A stretch of 64,000 bases of DNA from CAZAGD01 sp964484485 (GCA_964484485.1 CAZAGD010000065.1:7902-71901); one strand, 5' to 3'. Counted from the first letter of the stretch, positions 23,831 through 32,964 are shown. Numbers and translations are program-made. Notes: a model not told the origin generated them from the sequence alone.

Positions 23831-24598
23831 TTATTTATCTCCCTTAATTTCTTCGGGCAGAGGGGGTCTTCTTGACGGAGGTAGAATAGAACTCGGCGGT
23901 GCGGGTGACCCCTGGAGCAAAGGCGATTGATAGGCTGGGGGTTGAATTTCTCTTGTGGGTCCAACAAAGGGTTGCGAAGTTGGGGCAGGTGGTGGCGGAG
24001 TTTTCGTAGTTGGTACCGGCCCCCCAGGAGAAGAGCGTATAGGTTCGGTGGGGCGCGTCGGAGTTCTTATCTCCCTTCTCTTTTTGGGCGATTTTAAATC
24101 ATATAAAAATACTTCATACACATCCCCCGGGGCTTCTAAGACTATCCGGTCGGGTAATATTTTCGTTAGTTTATATTCTCCTATTTGGTCTCCTAAATTT
24201 AATGTTTTAGTCGCTTTCTCTCCTTTGGCCAAAGATTTTCCTTGCAGGATCAAGGAAGCCTTCTGTACTTCATCTGTTATTAATACCCCTTGAAGTTGAA
24301 GTTGAGGGCGGTTCATAGGTGTGGCCTTTGGTTGCTCAGGATTAAGAGAAACGAATTCCCTCCTTTCCGGATGGAAGATATTCTTTTCTGCAATGATTGT
24401 CAGAGAGGAGGCGTCAGCTTTGCGAATATTCAGGGTGGATAAAGGGGGCAATGTTTCTCCTTTACTATCGCTGCGCTTGCTTTCCTCTTTGACGATCGAT
24501 CCCGAATCAGGCTTAGTCCAGGTTTCATAATTCTTATTAAAAAGAAAGATAATCATTACGCTTAAAATGATATTCAGAAGCCCGTAATGCTTAAACAT
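23831..24598 (-). CDS. gspC: GspC-like inner-membrane/periplasmic T2SS protein
   Basis: A 255-residue protein with one N-terminal membrane helix (about 6-21). A homology-region (HR) domain follows at about 68-165 (AEKNIFHPERREF, LQLQGVLI, LNLGDQIGEYKLTKILPDRIVLEAP) and contacts the N0 domain of the secretin. The C-terminus (170-255) is Pro-rich, with no PDZ or coiled-coil domain as found in enterobacterial GspC. It links the inner-membrane platform to GspD, encoded directly downstream. The PilP-like HR fold and lack of PDZ match deltaproteobacterial-type systems. Confidence 0.85.
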   Translation of the reverse strand: MFKHYGLLNIILSVMIIFLFNKNYETWTKPDSGSIVKEESKRSDSKGETLPPLSTLNIRKADASSLTIIAEKNIFHPERREFVSLNPEQPKATPMNRPQLQLQGVLITDEVQKASLILQGKSLAKGEKATKTLNLGDQIGEYKLTKILPDRIVLEAPGDVYEVFLYDLKSPKKRREIRTPTRPTEPIRSSPGGPVPTTKTPPPPAPTSQPFVGPTREIQPPAYQSPLLQGSPAPPSSILPPSRRPPLPEEIKGDK

Positions 24599-24611
24599 AG
24601 ATTTGCCCCGC

Positions 24612-25217
24612 TTACTTTTCTTTGATCTTTTCTGGTATCTTGCTTCCTTGCATATAGGCCGAAACCATTAAATTGCCCTGCAGAGCGTTAGGCAGGCGTG
24701 GATTAATAATCAGCAGATCCAAATCGGAGATAATTATTAATTTTTCTTGGTTCTCTAAATCAGCGATAAAGTGGCTCAAATTCATCATACTATTCGTGGG
24801 CAAAAATTCTATCTGCAAAGATACTTGGCGAAAGGGACCTATATCTTTGGGCTCTAAAATGCGAAAACTCCTTAAACTCACAAAATTTTTTTCCGCGATT
24901 TTTTTTACCATATCCTGGAGGTTGGCGGCAGCTAACTGCAGAGTATCTCCAGAAATAAGTTTTTTATTAATTTCTTCCATCTGTTTCTTGGCTTTTTCCA
25001 AGTTTAATTCTACTTGCGACCTATTTTGCAAAATTTCGTTATACTGACTCAAGATTTTCCTTTTTAACAAGATCTCTTCTTCAGCTTTTTTCTTAGTCTC
25101 TTCCCAGGGGATAATGGCCAAGTAGTAGATGGTTAATGCGGCGACCAAGGCCAAGAGGAGCCAGAAGATGCGGGGAGAGGTAATTTGTCTCGGGGATACC
25201 AATTTTGGGGGCAGCAT
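24612..25217 (-). CDS. gspM: GspM/PilO-like T2SS inner-membrane protein
   Basis: A 201-residue bitopic protein. It has a short cytoplasmic N-terminus, a membrane helix (about 17-37), a long coiled coil (about 40-90, rich in Lys/Glu) and a ferredoxin-like PilO/GspM domain at about 95-195. It partners with GspL to hold the assembly ATPase at the membrane. It follows the GspL gene by two bases and precedes gspC by 13, consistent with one operon. Sequence conservation in this family is low, so the call leans on position and topology. Confidence 0.8.
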   Translation of the reverse strand: MLPPKLVSPRQITSPRIFWLLLALVAALTIYYLAIIPWEETKKKAEEEILLKRKILSQYNEILQNRSQVELNLEKAKKQMEEINKKLISGDTLQLAAANLQDMVKKIAEKNFVSLRSFRILEPKDIGPFRQVSLQIEFLPTNSMMNLSHFIADLENQEKLIIISDLDLLIINPRLPNALQGNLMVSAYMQGSKIPEKIKEK

Positions 25218-25219
25218 AA

Positions 25220-26626
25220 TTAAAGCCTCTTTTTTTCCAGGTACATGCGAATTTTAAACCTTTCTTTTTCCTTATCACTACCCAAACGGCGATCGCGTTC
25301 TTTAGTCACCGGGGCCAAAAATTCCACTTTCTCAAAGAGCGGAGAGCGGTCAAGCAACGGAATAAGGTCAGAGGCTGAATCGGCGAATCCACTAATTTCT
25401 ATTTCGCGACCAGTAGCTTTTAAATTCCATATCCAAACTGTGGGGGGCAATATTTGGGTTAGCTCTTTCAAAATATCTATCTTACGGACTTCTAAAGAAC
25501 TAAGCTTTTCAAACTCCGCTATCTCTTTGAGAATCTTTTCCCTTTCTTTCTTTAAATTTTCCACGGCGGTTACTTCGGGTTTCTTCCTATTTACTTCGGC
25601 CCGTAAAAATTGCAGTTCATCTTGGATTTTTCGGTATGAACCCCATACCCAAGAAAGAATAAGCAAAATGGTTAAAGAAAGCAAAAATATAAAAAGAGGC
25701 TTACCCATCTGGCGAGTTTTTTTCTTTTCCTCCTCCGCGAGAAGATTCAATTTATAAGGCGTCTTTATTAATCCCGGCAAAGGAACTCCCACGCCGCTAT
25801 AAATGGCCGGAGGTAAAGATTCTCCTCGCCTTGTTTTTATTTTATGCCGTGGGGGAGGAGTTATATACTGCAAAGAGGGATGGTCAAGCCATGAAGATAC
25901 AGATTTTGTTTCTGCTCCTGTTCCGTATACGTAAAACTCAGTTTGCCCCAGTTCGGTCTCTGGAACTCCACCCATTTGACAAATTTGAATAATCTTCTCC
26001 CCTTTTTTTTCAGAAGGTAAGGTAAAAAGAAAGTTTTCCTGCCATTGCCCTTCCTTGAGAAAATTAATCTCCGCCATTGATCCCTGCAGGTCGAGTAAAA
26101 CCGTATTATTTTTATAATTCCCTCCCACATGGTAAAAGAAAAGGTTGAGCGCTCCTAAGGAAGAAATCTGGATAGCTCGGGGTTTAAGACCAATTTTCTC
26201 TAATAGAGCAAGATAATGAGCAACTTCTCTTTTCTTGCTAAAGAGAACTACTAAACTTAGTCCTTGCCCGTCCCGATGGAGAATTTGATAATCAAAACAA
26301 ATTTCTTCTACTTCCCAGGGAACGTATTTAGGCGCCTCATACTCTAAAACCTGGCGCAGATTTTCTTGAGCAGCTAAGGGCAAACGCAAGAAACGGATGA
26401 CGGTTTTTTCCCGCGGCATAGCCAGAAAAACTTTATCATTAGCTACGCCATATTGAGCCACAAAATTGCTAAGGAAAGGAAGCTGATCCTCAACGGAAAA
26501 ATCTTCTGCCCAAGTTTTTACCCGATAATCCACCAAGCTAATCCCTCGCCAAGCTTTTTGCAAAAGGCAAAGGACTAAATGATTCTTTCCTAAGTCAATT
26601 CCTAAGCTTAAATTGTTACCAGCCAT
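25220..26626 (-). CDS. gspL: GspL-like T2SS protein (PilM-type actin-like domain fused to PilN-type domain)
   Basis: A 468-residue protein. An actin-like ASKHA cytoplasmic domain covers about residues 1-245 (starts NNLSLGIDLGKNHLVLCLL). A membrane helix lies near 305-325 (FIFLLSLTILLILSWVWGSY), followed by a short coiled coil and a periplasmic PilN-like ferredoxin domain ending near residue 468. This equals PilM plus PilN of type IV pili and the GspL of T2SS. It recruits the ATPase GspE to the membrane and dimerises with GspM. It lies in the order K-L-M-C-D. Confidence 0.88.
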   Translation of the reverse strand: MAGNNLSLGIDLGKNHLVLCLLQKAWRGISLVDYRVKTWAEDFSVEDQLPFLSNFVAQYGVANDKVFLAMPREKTVIRFLRLPLAAQENLRQVLEYEAPKYVPWEVEEICFDYQILHRDGQGLSLVVLFSKKREVAHYLALLEKIGLKPRAIQISSLGALNLFFYHVGGNYKNNTVLLDLQGSMAEINFLKEGQWQENFLFTLPSEKKGEKIIQICQMGGVPETELGQTEFYVYGTGAETKSVSSWLDHPSLQYITPPPRHKIKTRRGESLPPAIYSGVGVPLPGLIKTPYKLNLLAEEEKKKTRQMGKPLFIFLLSLTILLILSWVWGSYRKIQDELQFLRAEVNRKKPEVTAVENLKKEREKILKEIAEFEKLSSLEVRKIDILKELTQILPPTVWIWNLKATGREIEISGFADSASDLIPLLDRSPLFEKVEFLAPVTKERDRRLGSDKEKERFKIRMYLEKKRL

Positions 26627-26641
26627 ACCTGCCGCAATCCA

Positions 26642-27676
26642 TCAGGGAATATGGTCGATCCACTGGATTACCTTATAACCATTTTTTTCTCGGGCATCGA
26701 TTTTAATGATGGCTTTCAGACTCCTCCCCAATTCGTTCTCCCTCATCCATGCTCTCGTTTCAATTGTATAGTAAGGATGTAAAGGCCGAAAAGAAATAAA
26801 CCGGCCAATTTCTTTCAAAAAAGGTTGTATTTCCGGCACGCGCTGACTGAGATCGGTCAAGTTTTCAAATTCCCTCTCTTCCCGCATCGAAATTACCTTC
26901 TCCGCTATTTCTCCGGGTAATCCCAAAAAACACCGGAGCACCGGCCACCCCGCGGCATTAAGATCAATCTGTTCGCCCGCGGCATAAACAGAGAAGATGT
27001 CTTTCAAGCCGACTATTTTTTCTTCTTTTTCTCCAGGGAATAAAATTTTTTTTCCCCAAAATAATTCTTTACTTACCCCCCTAACTAACAAAAGTTCTTC
27101 GATAGTGGCCAAGTTTCCATTTTTACAATCATAAGGTTCTTGGAGAGACCGGTAGTATTCATTTTCTGCTCCATGAGCCCGATAAAAATCATCAGGGTCG
27201 CGCCAATCAAGTATAGAGTCCACCAAAATATCTCGGCTTTCTCCTTCCAACCCTAAACACGTGGCCACTTGACGCAAAGTTCTCTCGGAAGCCAAATTAA
27301 TATTTATTTTTCCCGCTTCTCCATAAATACGTACCTGGCACGTTCCCTGGCCAAGGGAGAAAGTGTAAGGTCGGCCATCAATTAACCACTCCCACTTGGC
27401 GGCCGGAATTTGCTCTCGGAGCAGATCTTTTTTCTTTTGCCTAAGGAAAGGATCATGCCGACAGTTCAGTTCCCCAAGGGCTCGCTCATATGCTCCGCAG
27501 GCCCAGGCATATAGTTGGGCCTCTTCTTGGTAATTTTTTACGCTATAGCTCTCTAAGCGCATGGCTGAGCTAAATTCCAAGGCCACGATCACCAGGATCG
27601 TAATAATCCAAATAGTAACTACCAGAGCGACTCCCTTTTCTGGGCTATTTTTTCTATTTTGTCTGTTCATCTTCAT
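26642..27676 (-). CDS. gspK: T2SS minor pseudopilin GspK
   Basis: A 344-residue pseudopilin at the tip of the pseudopilus. The prepilin-type N-terminus is EKGVALVVTIWIITILVIVAL, with the usual F1 replaced by V and Glu5 absent, as is normal for GspK. Two helix-hairpin-helix-like (SAM-like) segments follow (ILDWRDPDDF..., DLNAAGWPVLRCFLGLPGEIAEKV). The ATG at 27676 overlaps the gspJ stop (ATGA). A longer frame beginning at 27739 would overlap gspJ by 67 bases and add no recognisable sequence. Confidence 0.92.
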   Translation of the reverse strand: MKMNRQNRKNSPEKGVALVVTIWIITILVIVALEFSSAMRLESYSVKNYQEEAQLYAWACGAYERALGELNCRHDPFLRQKKKDLLREQIPAAKWEWLIDGRPYTFSLGQGTCQVRIYGEAGKININLASERTLRQVATCLGLEGESRDILVDSILDWRDPDDFYRAHGAENEYYRSLQEPYDCKNGNLATIEELLLVRGVSKELFWGKKILFPGEKEEKIVGLKDIFSVYAAGEQIDLNAAGWPVLRCFLGLPGEIAEKVISMREEREFENLTDLSQRVPEIQPFLKEIGRFISFRPLHPYYTIETRAWMRENELGRSLKAIIKIDAREKNGYKVIQWIDHIP

Positions 27677-28392
27677 CCCGTCGGCCTTTGCGGTATTACT
27701 CTCCTTTGGGGAACGGTCTTGATCTCTTCCCAGCGGCAAGCCGGAAGACGCATTACTAAATCTACCTGAGTGGACTTTCCTTTTTCTATTTCTTTTTCGT
27801 ATTTAAAGCGCAAACGCACAGCCGCTGGCAATTGACCCCGCTCTTTACCCGACCATTCGCGCAGCCATTCCGCGTTAACACCATTGACCTTATCTTCCTC
27901 TTGGTAGTATTCAAAGTAAGCTCCCTTTAGATTTTTGAGTAGAGGCCAAGCTGCCTCCGGATCATAAACTTCTTCCTGGAGGTCTCTGTTAAGCACTCTT
28001 TTTTCCGAGAAGAAGAGAGTGCCCTCGCCGTTTTGCTGGCGCAAATCATAAATCACCAACACTAACCCTTCTAATCTTTTATAGCGTAATGAATACGTGG
28101 AAATGAATTTCAGCATCTGGGCGGTCCCTTCAAAGAATAAGTAATCTCCTTCGGCTTTGCTACTTTTGACCTTATAAGGTTGGGCCGACTTGATCTGGCG
28201 GAATAGATATTGTTCTACCGTCCTAATCTGTTGATCTATTTCTTGGATTTCTTCCCCTTTATGCCATGAAGAAAGAGCCAAGCGGAAAACTCCAAAGATC
28301 ATTAAGAGGACAAATCCCAGAATGGTTAAAGTAACCATCACCTCTACTAACGTGAATCCGCCGGTTTTTTTTCCGCAAAAAACGTTCTTCAA
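27673..28392 (-). CDS. gspJ: T2SS minor pseudopilin GspJ
   Basis: A 239-residue pseudopilin. The prepilin peptidase site is G/FTLVEVMVTLTILGF with Glu5 present. The C-terminal part is beta-rich with a WPLLKNLKGAYFEYYQEE stretch typical of GspJ. It begins at a TTG that overlaps the gspI stop (TTGA) and has a GGAGAAG site eight bases upstream. It forms the tip complex with GspI and GspK. Confidence 0.9.
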   Translation of the reverse strand: MKNVFCGKKTGGFTLVEVMVTLTILGFVLLMIFGVFRLALSSWHKGEEIQEIDQQIRTVEQYLFRQIKSAQPYKVKSSKAEGDYLFFEGTAQMLKFISTYSLRYKRLEGLVLVIYDLRQQNGEGTLFFSEKRVLNRDLQEEVYDPEAAWPLLKNLKGAYFEYYQEEDKVNGVNAEWLREWSGKERGQLPAAVRLRFKYEKEIEKGKSTQVDLVMRLPACRWEEIKTVPQRRVIPQRPTG

Positions 28393-28808
28393 ATTTTTTC
28401 TTCTCCAGCAGTTTCTTTTAAAAATTTATAGGTTTCTAAAACCAAGTTTCTTTCTTTAATCCCCGCTTTCCAATTAACTTTTAACTTAATCTGATAAAGT
28501 TCCAAAGGTACAGGTACTTCTCCATATTTTTCCCTCAAAATTTCTGTTTTTTTAATTTCCAATTGCCAACGGTAGTTTTCCGGCAGCTCCCCTTCTTCCA
28601 GGCCTTCTTGCAATCGGGGTTGCAAGATAACTTCTTCTAATTTCATTCTGGCCCAGGCTGTGGCGCGCGAATACTCATTAGCGGTTTTTCCTAGCCGCAA
28701 GGCGCCTGAAAATAATTCGATGAGGACAATTAAAGCTATGCCCATTAGGCCTAAAGCTATAACCACTTCTATTAAAGTAAAGCCAAAACTATTTACTAGG
28801 CGTCTCAT
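28389..28808 (-). CDS. gspI: T2SS minor pseudopilin GspI
   Basis: A 139-residue pseudopilin with cleavage site G/FTLIEVVIALGLMGIALIVL after a 9-residue leader, and a GspI-like RATAWARMKLEEVI stretch following the helix. It nucleates the pseudopilus tip with GspJ and GspK. It is coupled to gspJ through a TTGA overlap and lies two bases after gspH. Confidence 0.9.
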   Translation of the reverse strand: MRRLVNSFGFTLIEVVIALGLMGIALIVLIELFSGALRLGKTANEYSRATAWARMKLEEVILQPRLQEGLEEGELPENYRWQLEIKKTEILREKYGEVPVPLELYQIKLKVNWKAGIKERNLVLETYKFLKETAGEEKI

Positions 28809-28810
28809 AT

Positions 28811-29299
28811 CTAAATTTTTTCTATTTCTACTAAGCCGGTTAAAAAACTGATCTTGATGAGGTACCCTTTTTGCTCTGGATCGGCCAGCAGTATTTGGCC
28901 GCCATTGGCCTGCCCTGTAGGGTAAAATTCAATAGCCGGTAAATCTGTATTGTATTTCCCGGGGTTTATTTCTTCTCGCAAATTTATGCCCGCGGGGATT
29001 TGATATTTAATCTTCTCTATCCAGGTGATACCTGTTTCTTCTTTTTTTTCTGATATTAGCGCCCGGACGATTAATTCTCTTTGTTTTTGATCGATAAGGA
29101 TTTGATGTATTTGCCCTTTTTGAATCGTGGCGAGACGGCAATAGCGTAAAATTCCCGCTATTTTTTGGGCCGTTCCTTTTAATTCTACGGCCTTGGCCAG
29201 GCGGGCCATAGAAGGGACGACTAAATACCCGGCCAGGCTCAACAAGATAAGAACCAAAACTAATTCGAGGAGCGTAAAGCCTTTATTTTTTCTCATCAA
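28811..29299 (-). CDS. gspH: T2SS minor pseudopilin GspH
   Basis: A 162-residue pseudopilin with cleavage site G/FTLLELVLVLILLSLAGYLVVP and a GspH/FimT-type globular domain (RYCRLATIQKGQIHQILID, then FYPTGQANGGQI near residue 130). It probably joins the pseudopilus below the I-J-K tip. The start overlaps the end of gspG by 17 bases. Confidence 0.9.
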   Translation of the reverse strand: MMRKNKGFTLLELVLVLILLSLAGYLVVPSMARLAKAVELKGTAQKIAGILRYCRLATIQKGQIHQILIDQKQRELIVRALISEKKEETGITWIEKIKYQIPAGINLREEINPGKYNTDLPAIEFYPTGQANGGQILLADPEQKGYLIKISFLTGLVEIEKI

Positions 29300-29723
29300 T
29301 ATCCTTCCAGCTCACAATATCTTGATTTTCCCCTTCCCCGCCTTCAACTCCATCCAGGCCATATGAAATTAAATCATACTCTCCATGCTCTCCCGGACAT
29401 TTATAAACATAGGCTCTCCCCCATGGATCTTTGGGGATTTCTTTTGGCAAATAAGGACCTTTCCACCCCTCCATTCCCGAGGGTTTCTCTCTTAAAGCTC
29501 TTAATCCTTCTTCGGTAGTGGGGTAACGGCCTACGTCCAAGCGTAAAGCATCCAGAGCCGTCCCGAATAGCTCAATCTGCGCTTTGGCTGCCTTTTGTTT
29601 AGCTGTACTCACTTTGCCGAAAAGTCTTGGGCCCACTAAGGCAGCTAACAGACCAATGATAATAATTACTATTAGCAATTCAATCAAGGTGAATCCTTTA
29701 ACTCTCCTTGATTTTCTCAGCAT
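29283..29723 (-). CDS. gspG: T2SS major pseudopilin GspG
   Basis: A 146-residue major pseudopilin. The cleavage site is G/FTLIELLIVIIIIGLLAALV. Family signatures follow: VGRYPTTEEGLRAL, WKGPYL, DPWGRAYVYKCPGEHGEYDLISYG, and the C-terminal Ca-binding loop. It polymerises into the piston-like pseudopilus. A strong AAGGAGG site precedes the ATG. The 189-base gap between it and gspF contains a family C repeat, so transcription from gspF must read through that hairpin-rich element or gspG must have its own promoter. Confidence 0.96.
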   Translation of the reverse strand: MLRKSRRVKGFTLIELLIVIIIIGLLAALVGPRLFGKVSTAKQKAAKAQIELFGTALDALRLDVGRYPTTEEGLRALREKPSGMEGWKGPYLPKEIPKDPWGRAYVYKCPGEHGEYDLISYGLDGVEGGEGENQDIVSWKDIDEKK

Positions 29724-29750
29724 CTATCCTCCTTAGAATCTACCCTTTAT

Positions 29751-29910
29751 CCCCCACTCTCCCCCGTGGTCGGGTGTCAGTAGGACAGTGTCGGAACGAC
29801 AATCGTACCGATTCGTCCCGACTCTTATCTACTCTCCCCATGCTTGGGGAGAGGTTTTAGGTTGAGGGGTTAAAAATGGCCAAGGTCATTTATTCAATGC
29901 TTCTATTAAT
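29751..29910. repeat. Family C repeat, copy 1, inside the gsp operon
   Basis: The core with GTGTCAGTAGGACAGTGTCG and the inverted repeat TCGGAACGA/TCGTCCCGA matches 37187-37386 and 44372-44566. The right terminus (AATGCTTCTATTAAT) is present but the left terminus is missing. It begins two bases after the gspF stop codon and ends about 28 bases before the gspG start. Confidence 0.7.
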
Positions 29911-29912
29911 CA

Positions 29913-31127
29913 TTAAAAAGGAATCTCTTGTAAACTAAAAACTGCTAAAAGCATGGAGATGACGATAAATCCAATAATAAGTCCCATGACTAAGATGATT
30001 AAGGGTTCCAACAAGGAAACTAAACGCTTGGTAGTGTTTTGAATGCTCTCTTCATAGCTAGTAGCTACTTTGTGCAACATCTCTTCCAGTTTTCCGGTTT
30101 CTTCCCCAACCTCGATCATATGCACAGCGAGGGCGGGAAAGATCTGTATTTCTTTTAAGGCTCGCGCCATCCCTTTGCCTTCCCGCAGCCGTTCCTGGAC
30201 ATAATCAATGGCCTTGGCTACAGCTTGGTTTTGAGAAACTTCTCTTACCAGACTAAGGGCAGACAAAATGGGTACGCCGCTTTGTAACAAAGTTCCCAAA
30301 GTCCTCGAAAATCTGGCCACTTCAATTTTTTTTATGAGCGAGCCGAAGGCCGGCCAGGATAATTTGAAACGGTCCCAGCGCCATCTTCTCTCTTCGCCTT
30401 GAATATAGGCTTTCAAACATATGTAAAAAAAACCAATTAAAACAATTCCTAACCACCAATAATTGCGAAAATATTGACTTCCCACCAAGACCATCTGCGT
30501 CGGCAGAGGAATAGCTTGACCAAGATCGGCAAAAAGGCGACTGAAACGGGGGATAACGAAAGCTACCAAAATAGTAATGGAAACGGCACTCACGGCAGTC
30601 AATATAACCGGGTAGATTAATATGGAAATCAAATACTCCTTTATTTCTTTTACTCTTTGCAAATACTGCACCAAGCGCATAAAAATGGTTTCTAAAAAAC
30701 CCCCTACTTCCCCAGCTTTAACCATGTTAATGTATAAATTAGGAAAAACCTGCGGATGATTGGCTAGGGCTTCTCCTAAGGAGCTTCCGCCGCGGATCCG
30801 AGCTAAGACATCGCGGAGAATTTCTTGCATTCTTAGATCGGGAGTTAAAGAAGCTAATATATCTAAGCTGCGGTCCAAAGGGAGCCCCGCGGAAATTAAT
30901 GTAGCTAACTCCTGCGTAAAGGTCAACAGATTACTTATTCTCCTCCGCCCGGAAGGGAATGAGGGAAGACGCCATTTTTTTAAGGTTCTCTGCCGGGAGA
31001 CAACGCGAACGGGTATATAACCCTGGTCTTGCAAATTGCGGACAATGGTTTTTTCATCCTTTCCTTCGAGAAAGCCTTCAACTACTTGCCCAGTATTAGT
31101 TATCGCTTTATAAAAATATTCAGCCAT
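29913..31127 (-). CDS. gspF: T2SS inner-membrane platform protein GspF
   Basis: A 404-residue polytopic protein with two homologous T2SSF domains (about 70-195 and 270-395) and membrane helices near 168-190, 215-240 and 373-395. Signatures are FTQELATLISAGLPLDRSL, MVKAGEVGGFLE and the second-half MIEVGEETGKLEEML. It couples GspE ATP hydrolysis to pseudopilus growth. It follows gspE by 56 bases. Confidence 0.95.
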   Translation of the reverse strand: MAEYFYKAITNTGQVVEGFLEGKDEKTIVRNLQDQGYIPVRVVSRQRTLKKWRLPSFPSGRRRISNLLTFTQELATLISAGLPLDRSLDILASLTPDLRMQEILRDVLARIRGGSSLGEALANHPQVFPNLYINMVKAGEVGGFLETIFMRLVQYLQRVKEIKEYLISILIYPVILTAVSAVSITILVAFVIPRFSRLFADLGQAIPLPTQMVLVGSQYFRNYWWLGIVLIGFFYICLKAYIQGEERRWRWDRFKLSWPAFGSLIKKIEVARFSRTLGTLLQSGVPILSALSLVREVSQNQAVAKAIDYVQERLREGKGMARALKEIQIFPALAVHMIEVGEETGKLEEMLHKVATSYEESIQNTTKRLVSLLEPLIILVMGLIIGFIVISMLLAVFSLQEIPF

Positions 31128-31183
31128 TTAAATTATTTTTTCTATAAAATACTTTAATTTTTTTGATCTGCGCCAGAAATATT

Positions 31184-32896
31184 TTAAGTGATATTTTCTT
31201 CCTGAGTTACCCTCAAAACCTCGGAGATCGTGGTTATTCCGCGTTTTACTTTCAACCAACCATCTTCTCTTAAAGTGCGCATCCCCTTCTGCAAGGCTAC
31301 CTGTTTTATGGTATTGGCATCTTTTCTATCTAAGATCAATCGTTGAATTTCCTCGTCCACCTTAAGCAGTTCAAATATGCCTGTTCTTCCCCAATATCCT
31401 GTGTGCGAACAGTTCGCGCAACCCCGGACTTCGTGAATTTTAAAAAATGGTAATTCTTCTTTAGCAATTTTCATCTCTTTTAAGACTTGGGGTTCAGGAG
31501 AATAACTTAGCCGACAATGAGGACAGGATACGCGTACTAATCTTTGAGCTAAAATACCCAAAATAGTAGAAGAAAGTAGATAATCTTCCATCCCCATGTC
31601 AATGAGGCGGGTAATAGCACTGGGAGCGTCATTGGTGTGGAGGGTACTCAAAACTAAATGGCCGGTAAGCGCTGAGTGGATGGCTATTTCAGCAGTTTCG
31701 GCATCGCGAATTTCTCCAATAAGGATCACATCCGGGTCTTGGCGCACTATCGAACGCAAAGCGTTGGCAAACGTAAGACCAATGGCCGGCTTTACTTGGA
31801 TCTGATTAATGCCGGGTAATTGATACTCTACGGGATCCTCTACCGTGATAATCTTTTTTTCGGCAGAATTTATTTTTTGTAAGGCACAATATAAGGTCGT
31901 AGTCTTACCGCTCCCCGTGGGGCCGGTGACCAGGATTATGCCATGAGGATGACGAATAAGTTCTTCCACTTCTCGGCGGGTGTCTTCCTGGAAGCCGAGC
32001 TGTTCCATTTCCAAAACCATGCTGCCTTTATCCAAGATGCGCAAAACAACAGACTCTCCGTGAATAGTAGGCACAGAAGAAACTCGGAAATCAATTTCTT
32101 TTCCCTTAACGCGCAGCATCATCCGCCCATCTTGAGGAAGACGTCTTTCGGCTATATTTAGCTTGGCCATAATTTTTAAACGGGAAATTATGGCTGCTTG
32201 CAGTCGCTTCGGAGGTGATTCTACATCGTGGAGAACGCCATCTATTCTATAGCGCACCCGAAAGTGATCTTCAAAAGGTTCGAAATGTATATCACTAGCC
32301 CTTCTTTCAATGGCCTTGGTAATAATTAAATTTACTAACCTGATTACCGGCCCTTCCGAAGCCATATCTCTCAGAAGATCAACATTTTCTTCCTCATCGC
32401 TGCGATACTCAGGCAAACGATCAATGTCTTCTATAATCTTCTCCATGGAAGTTAAGCCAGAACCATAAACCCGATCGATGCCTCGCTTAATGTCTTCTTC
32501 CAAGCCAGCCAAGACTTTAATTTCATACTTTATGGCTAAACGCAGAGCTTCCAAGGCATGAAAGTCTTGTGGGTTGGCCATTATTATAGTTAAAGTATTA
32601 TTTTCTAATTTAGCCGGCAAAATTTTAGCGGCTTTCATAAAATGGAGGGAAATTTGGTCAAAAAGAATTGGTTCATCTGGAAAATCTTCTGCCTTGGCAA
32701 AAGGGACTTTAAAAATTTCTGCCAAAGCCGATTGATATTCGGCTAAAGTTATATAACCTTTTTTGAGCAGGATTTCTTCTAAGGAATATTTGTCATCTAA
32801 AGGGTCTTCCTTTATTAATTTTTCATAATCCCCTTTTTTTAATATACCTTTGTTAATTAAATGGTTTAAAATATAAATCTTAAAATTTTTCGTCAT
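31184..32896 (-). CDS. gspE: T2SS assembly ATPase GspE
   Basis: A 570-residue cytoplasmic hexameric ATPase. The N-terminal GspE/MshEN domain (about 1-150) precedes the RecA-like domain with Walker A GPTGSGKTTTLY and Walker B VILIGEIRDAETAE. The Asp box, His box (ALTGHLVLSTLHTNDAP) and a CPHC...CANC zinc motif are present. The ATG at 32896 is chosen: it has a GGAGGG site and matches family length. The same frame stays open another 150 bases upstream but overlaps the promoter region and the divergent MFS start. It is the first gene of the gsp operon. Confidence 0.95.
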   Translation of the reverse strand: MTKNFKIYILNHLINKGILKKGDYEKLIKEDPLDDKYSLEEILLKKGYITLAEYQSALAEIFKVPFAKAEDFPDEPILFDQISLHFMKAAKILPAKLENNTLTIIMANPQDFHALEALRLAIKYEIKVLAGLEEDIKRGIDRVYGSGLTSMEKIIEDIDRLPEYRSDEEENVDLLRDMASEGPVIRLVNLIITKAIERRASDIHFEPFEDHFRVRYRIDGVLHDVESPPKRLQAAIISRLKIMAKLNIAERRLPQDGRMMLRVKGKEIDFRVSSVPTIHGESVVLRILDKGSMVLEMEQLGFQEDTRREVEELIRHPHGIILVTGPTGSGKTTTLYCALQKINSAEKKIITVEDPVEYQLPGINQIQVKPAIGLTFANALRSIVRQDPDVILIGEIRDAETAEIAIHSALTGHLVLSTLHTNDAPSAITRLIDMGMEDYLLSSTILGILAQRLVRVSCPHCRLSYSPEPQVLKEMKIAKEELPFFKIHEVRGCANCSHTGYWGRTGIFELLKVDEEIQRLILDRKDANTIKQVALQKGMRTLREDGWLKVKRGITTISEVLRVTQEENIT

Positions 32897-32958
32897 AATT
32901 TTGCCCTCCACTCTGCCTGCTATCAATTTCAGAACCTGGCCAAAGAGGGCAGGGTAAT

Positions 32959-32964
32959 TTTGGG
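32959..32964 (-). promoter_or_regulatory. Candidate -10 box for the gsp operon
   Basis: Minus strand TATAAT at 32964-32959 sits 63 bases upstream of the gspE ATG. The upstream T-tract gives no good -35 box, so an activator or another sigma factor may be involved. Confidence 0.3.

Noticed and set aside
25245..25757. 170-codon frame on the strand opposite gspL
   Set aside because: Antisense shadow of a clearly coding gene with no domain content.
27677..27739. 21-codon N-terminal extension of gspK
   Set aside because: It lies entirely within gspJ; the ATGA overlap at 27676 is the natural start.
29751..29910. Family C repeat as a simple terminator of gspF
   Set aside because: The same sequence recurs at 37187 and 44372 away from any comparable gene end, so it is a dispersed repeat even if it affects transcription.
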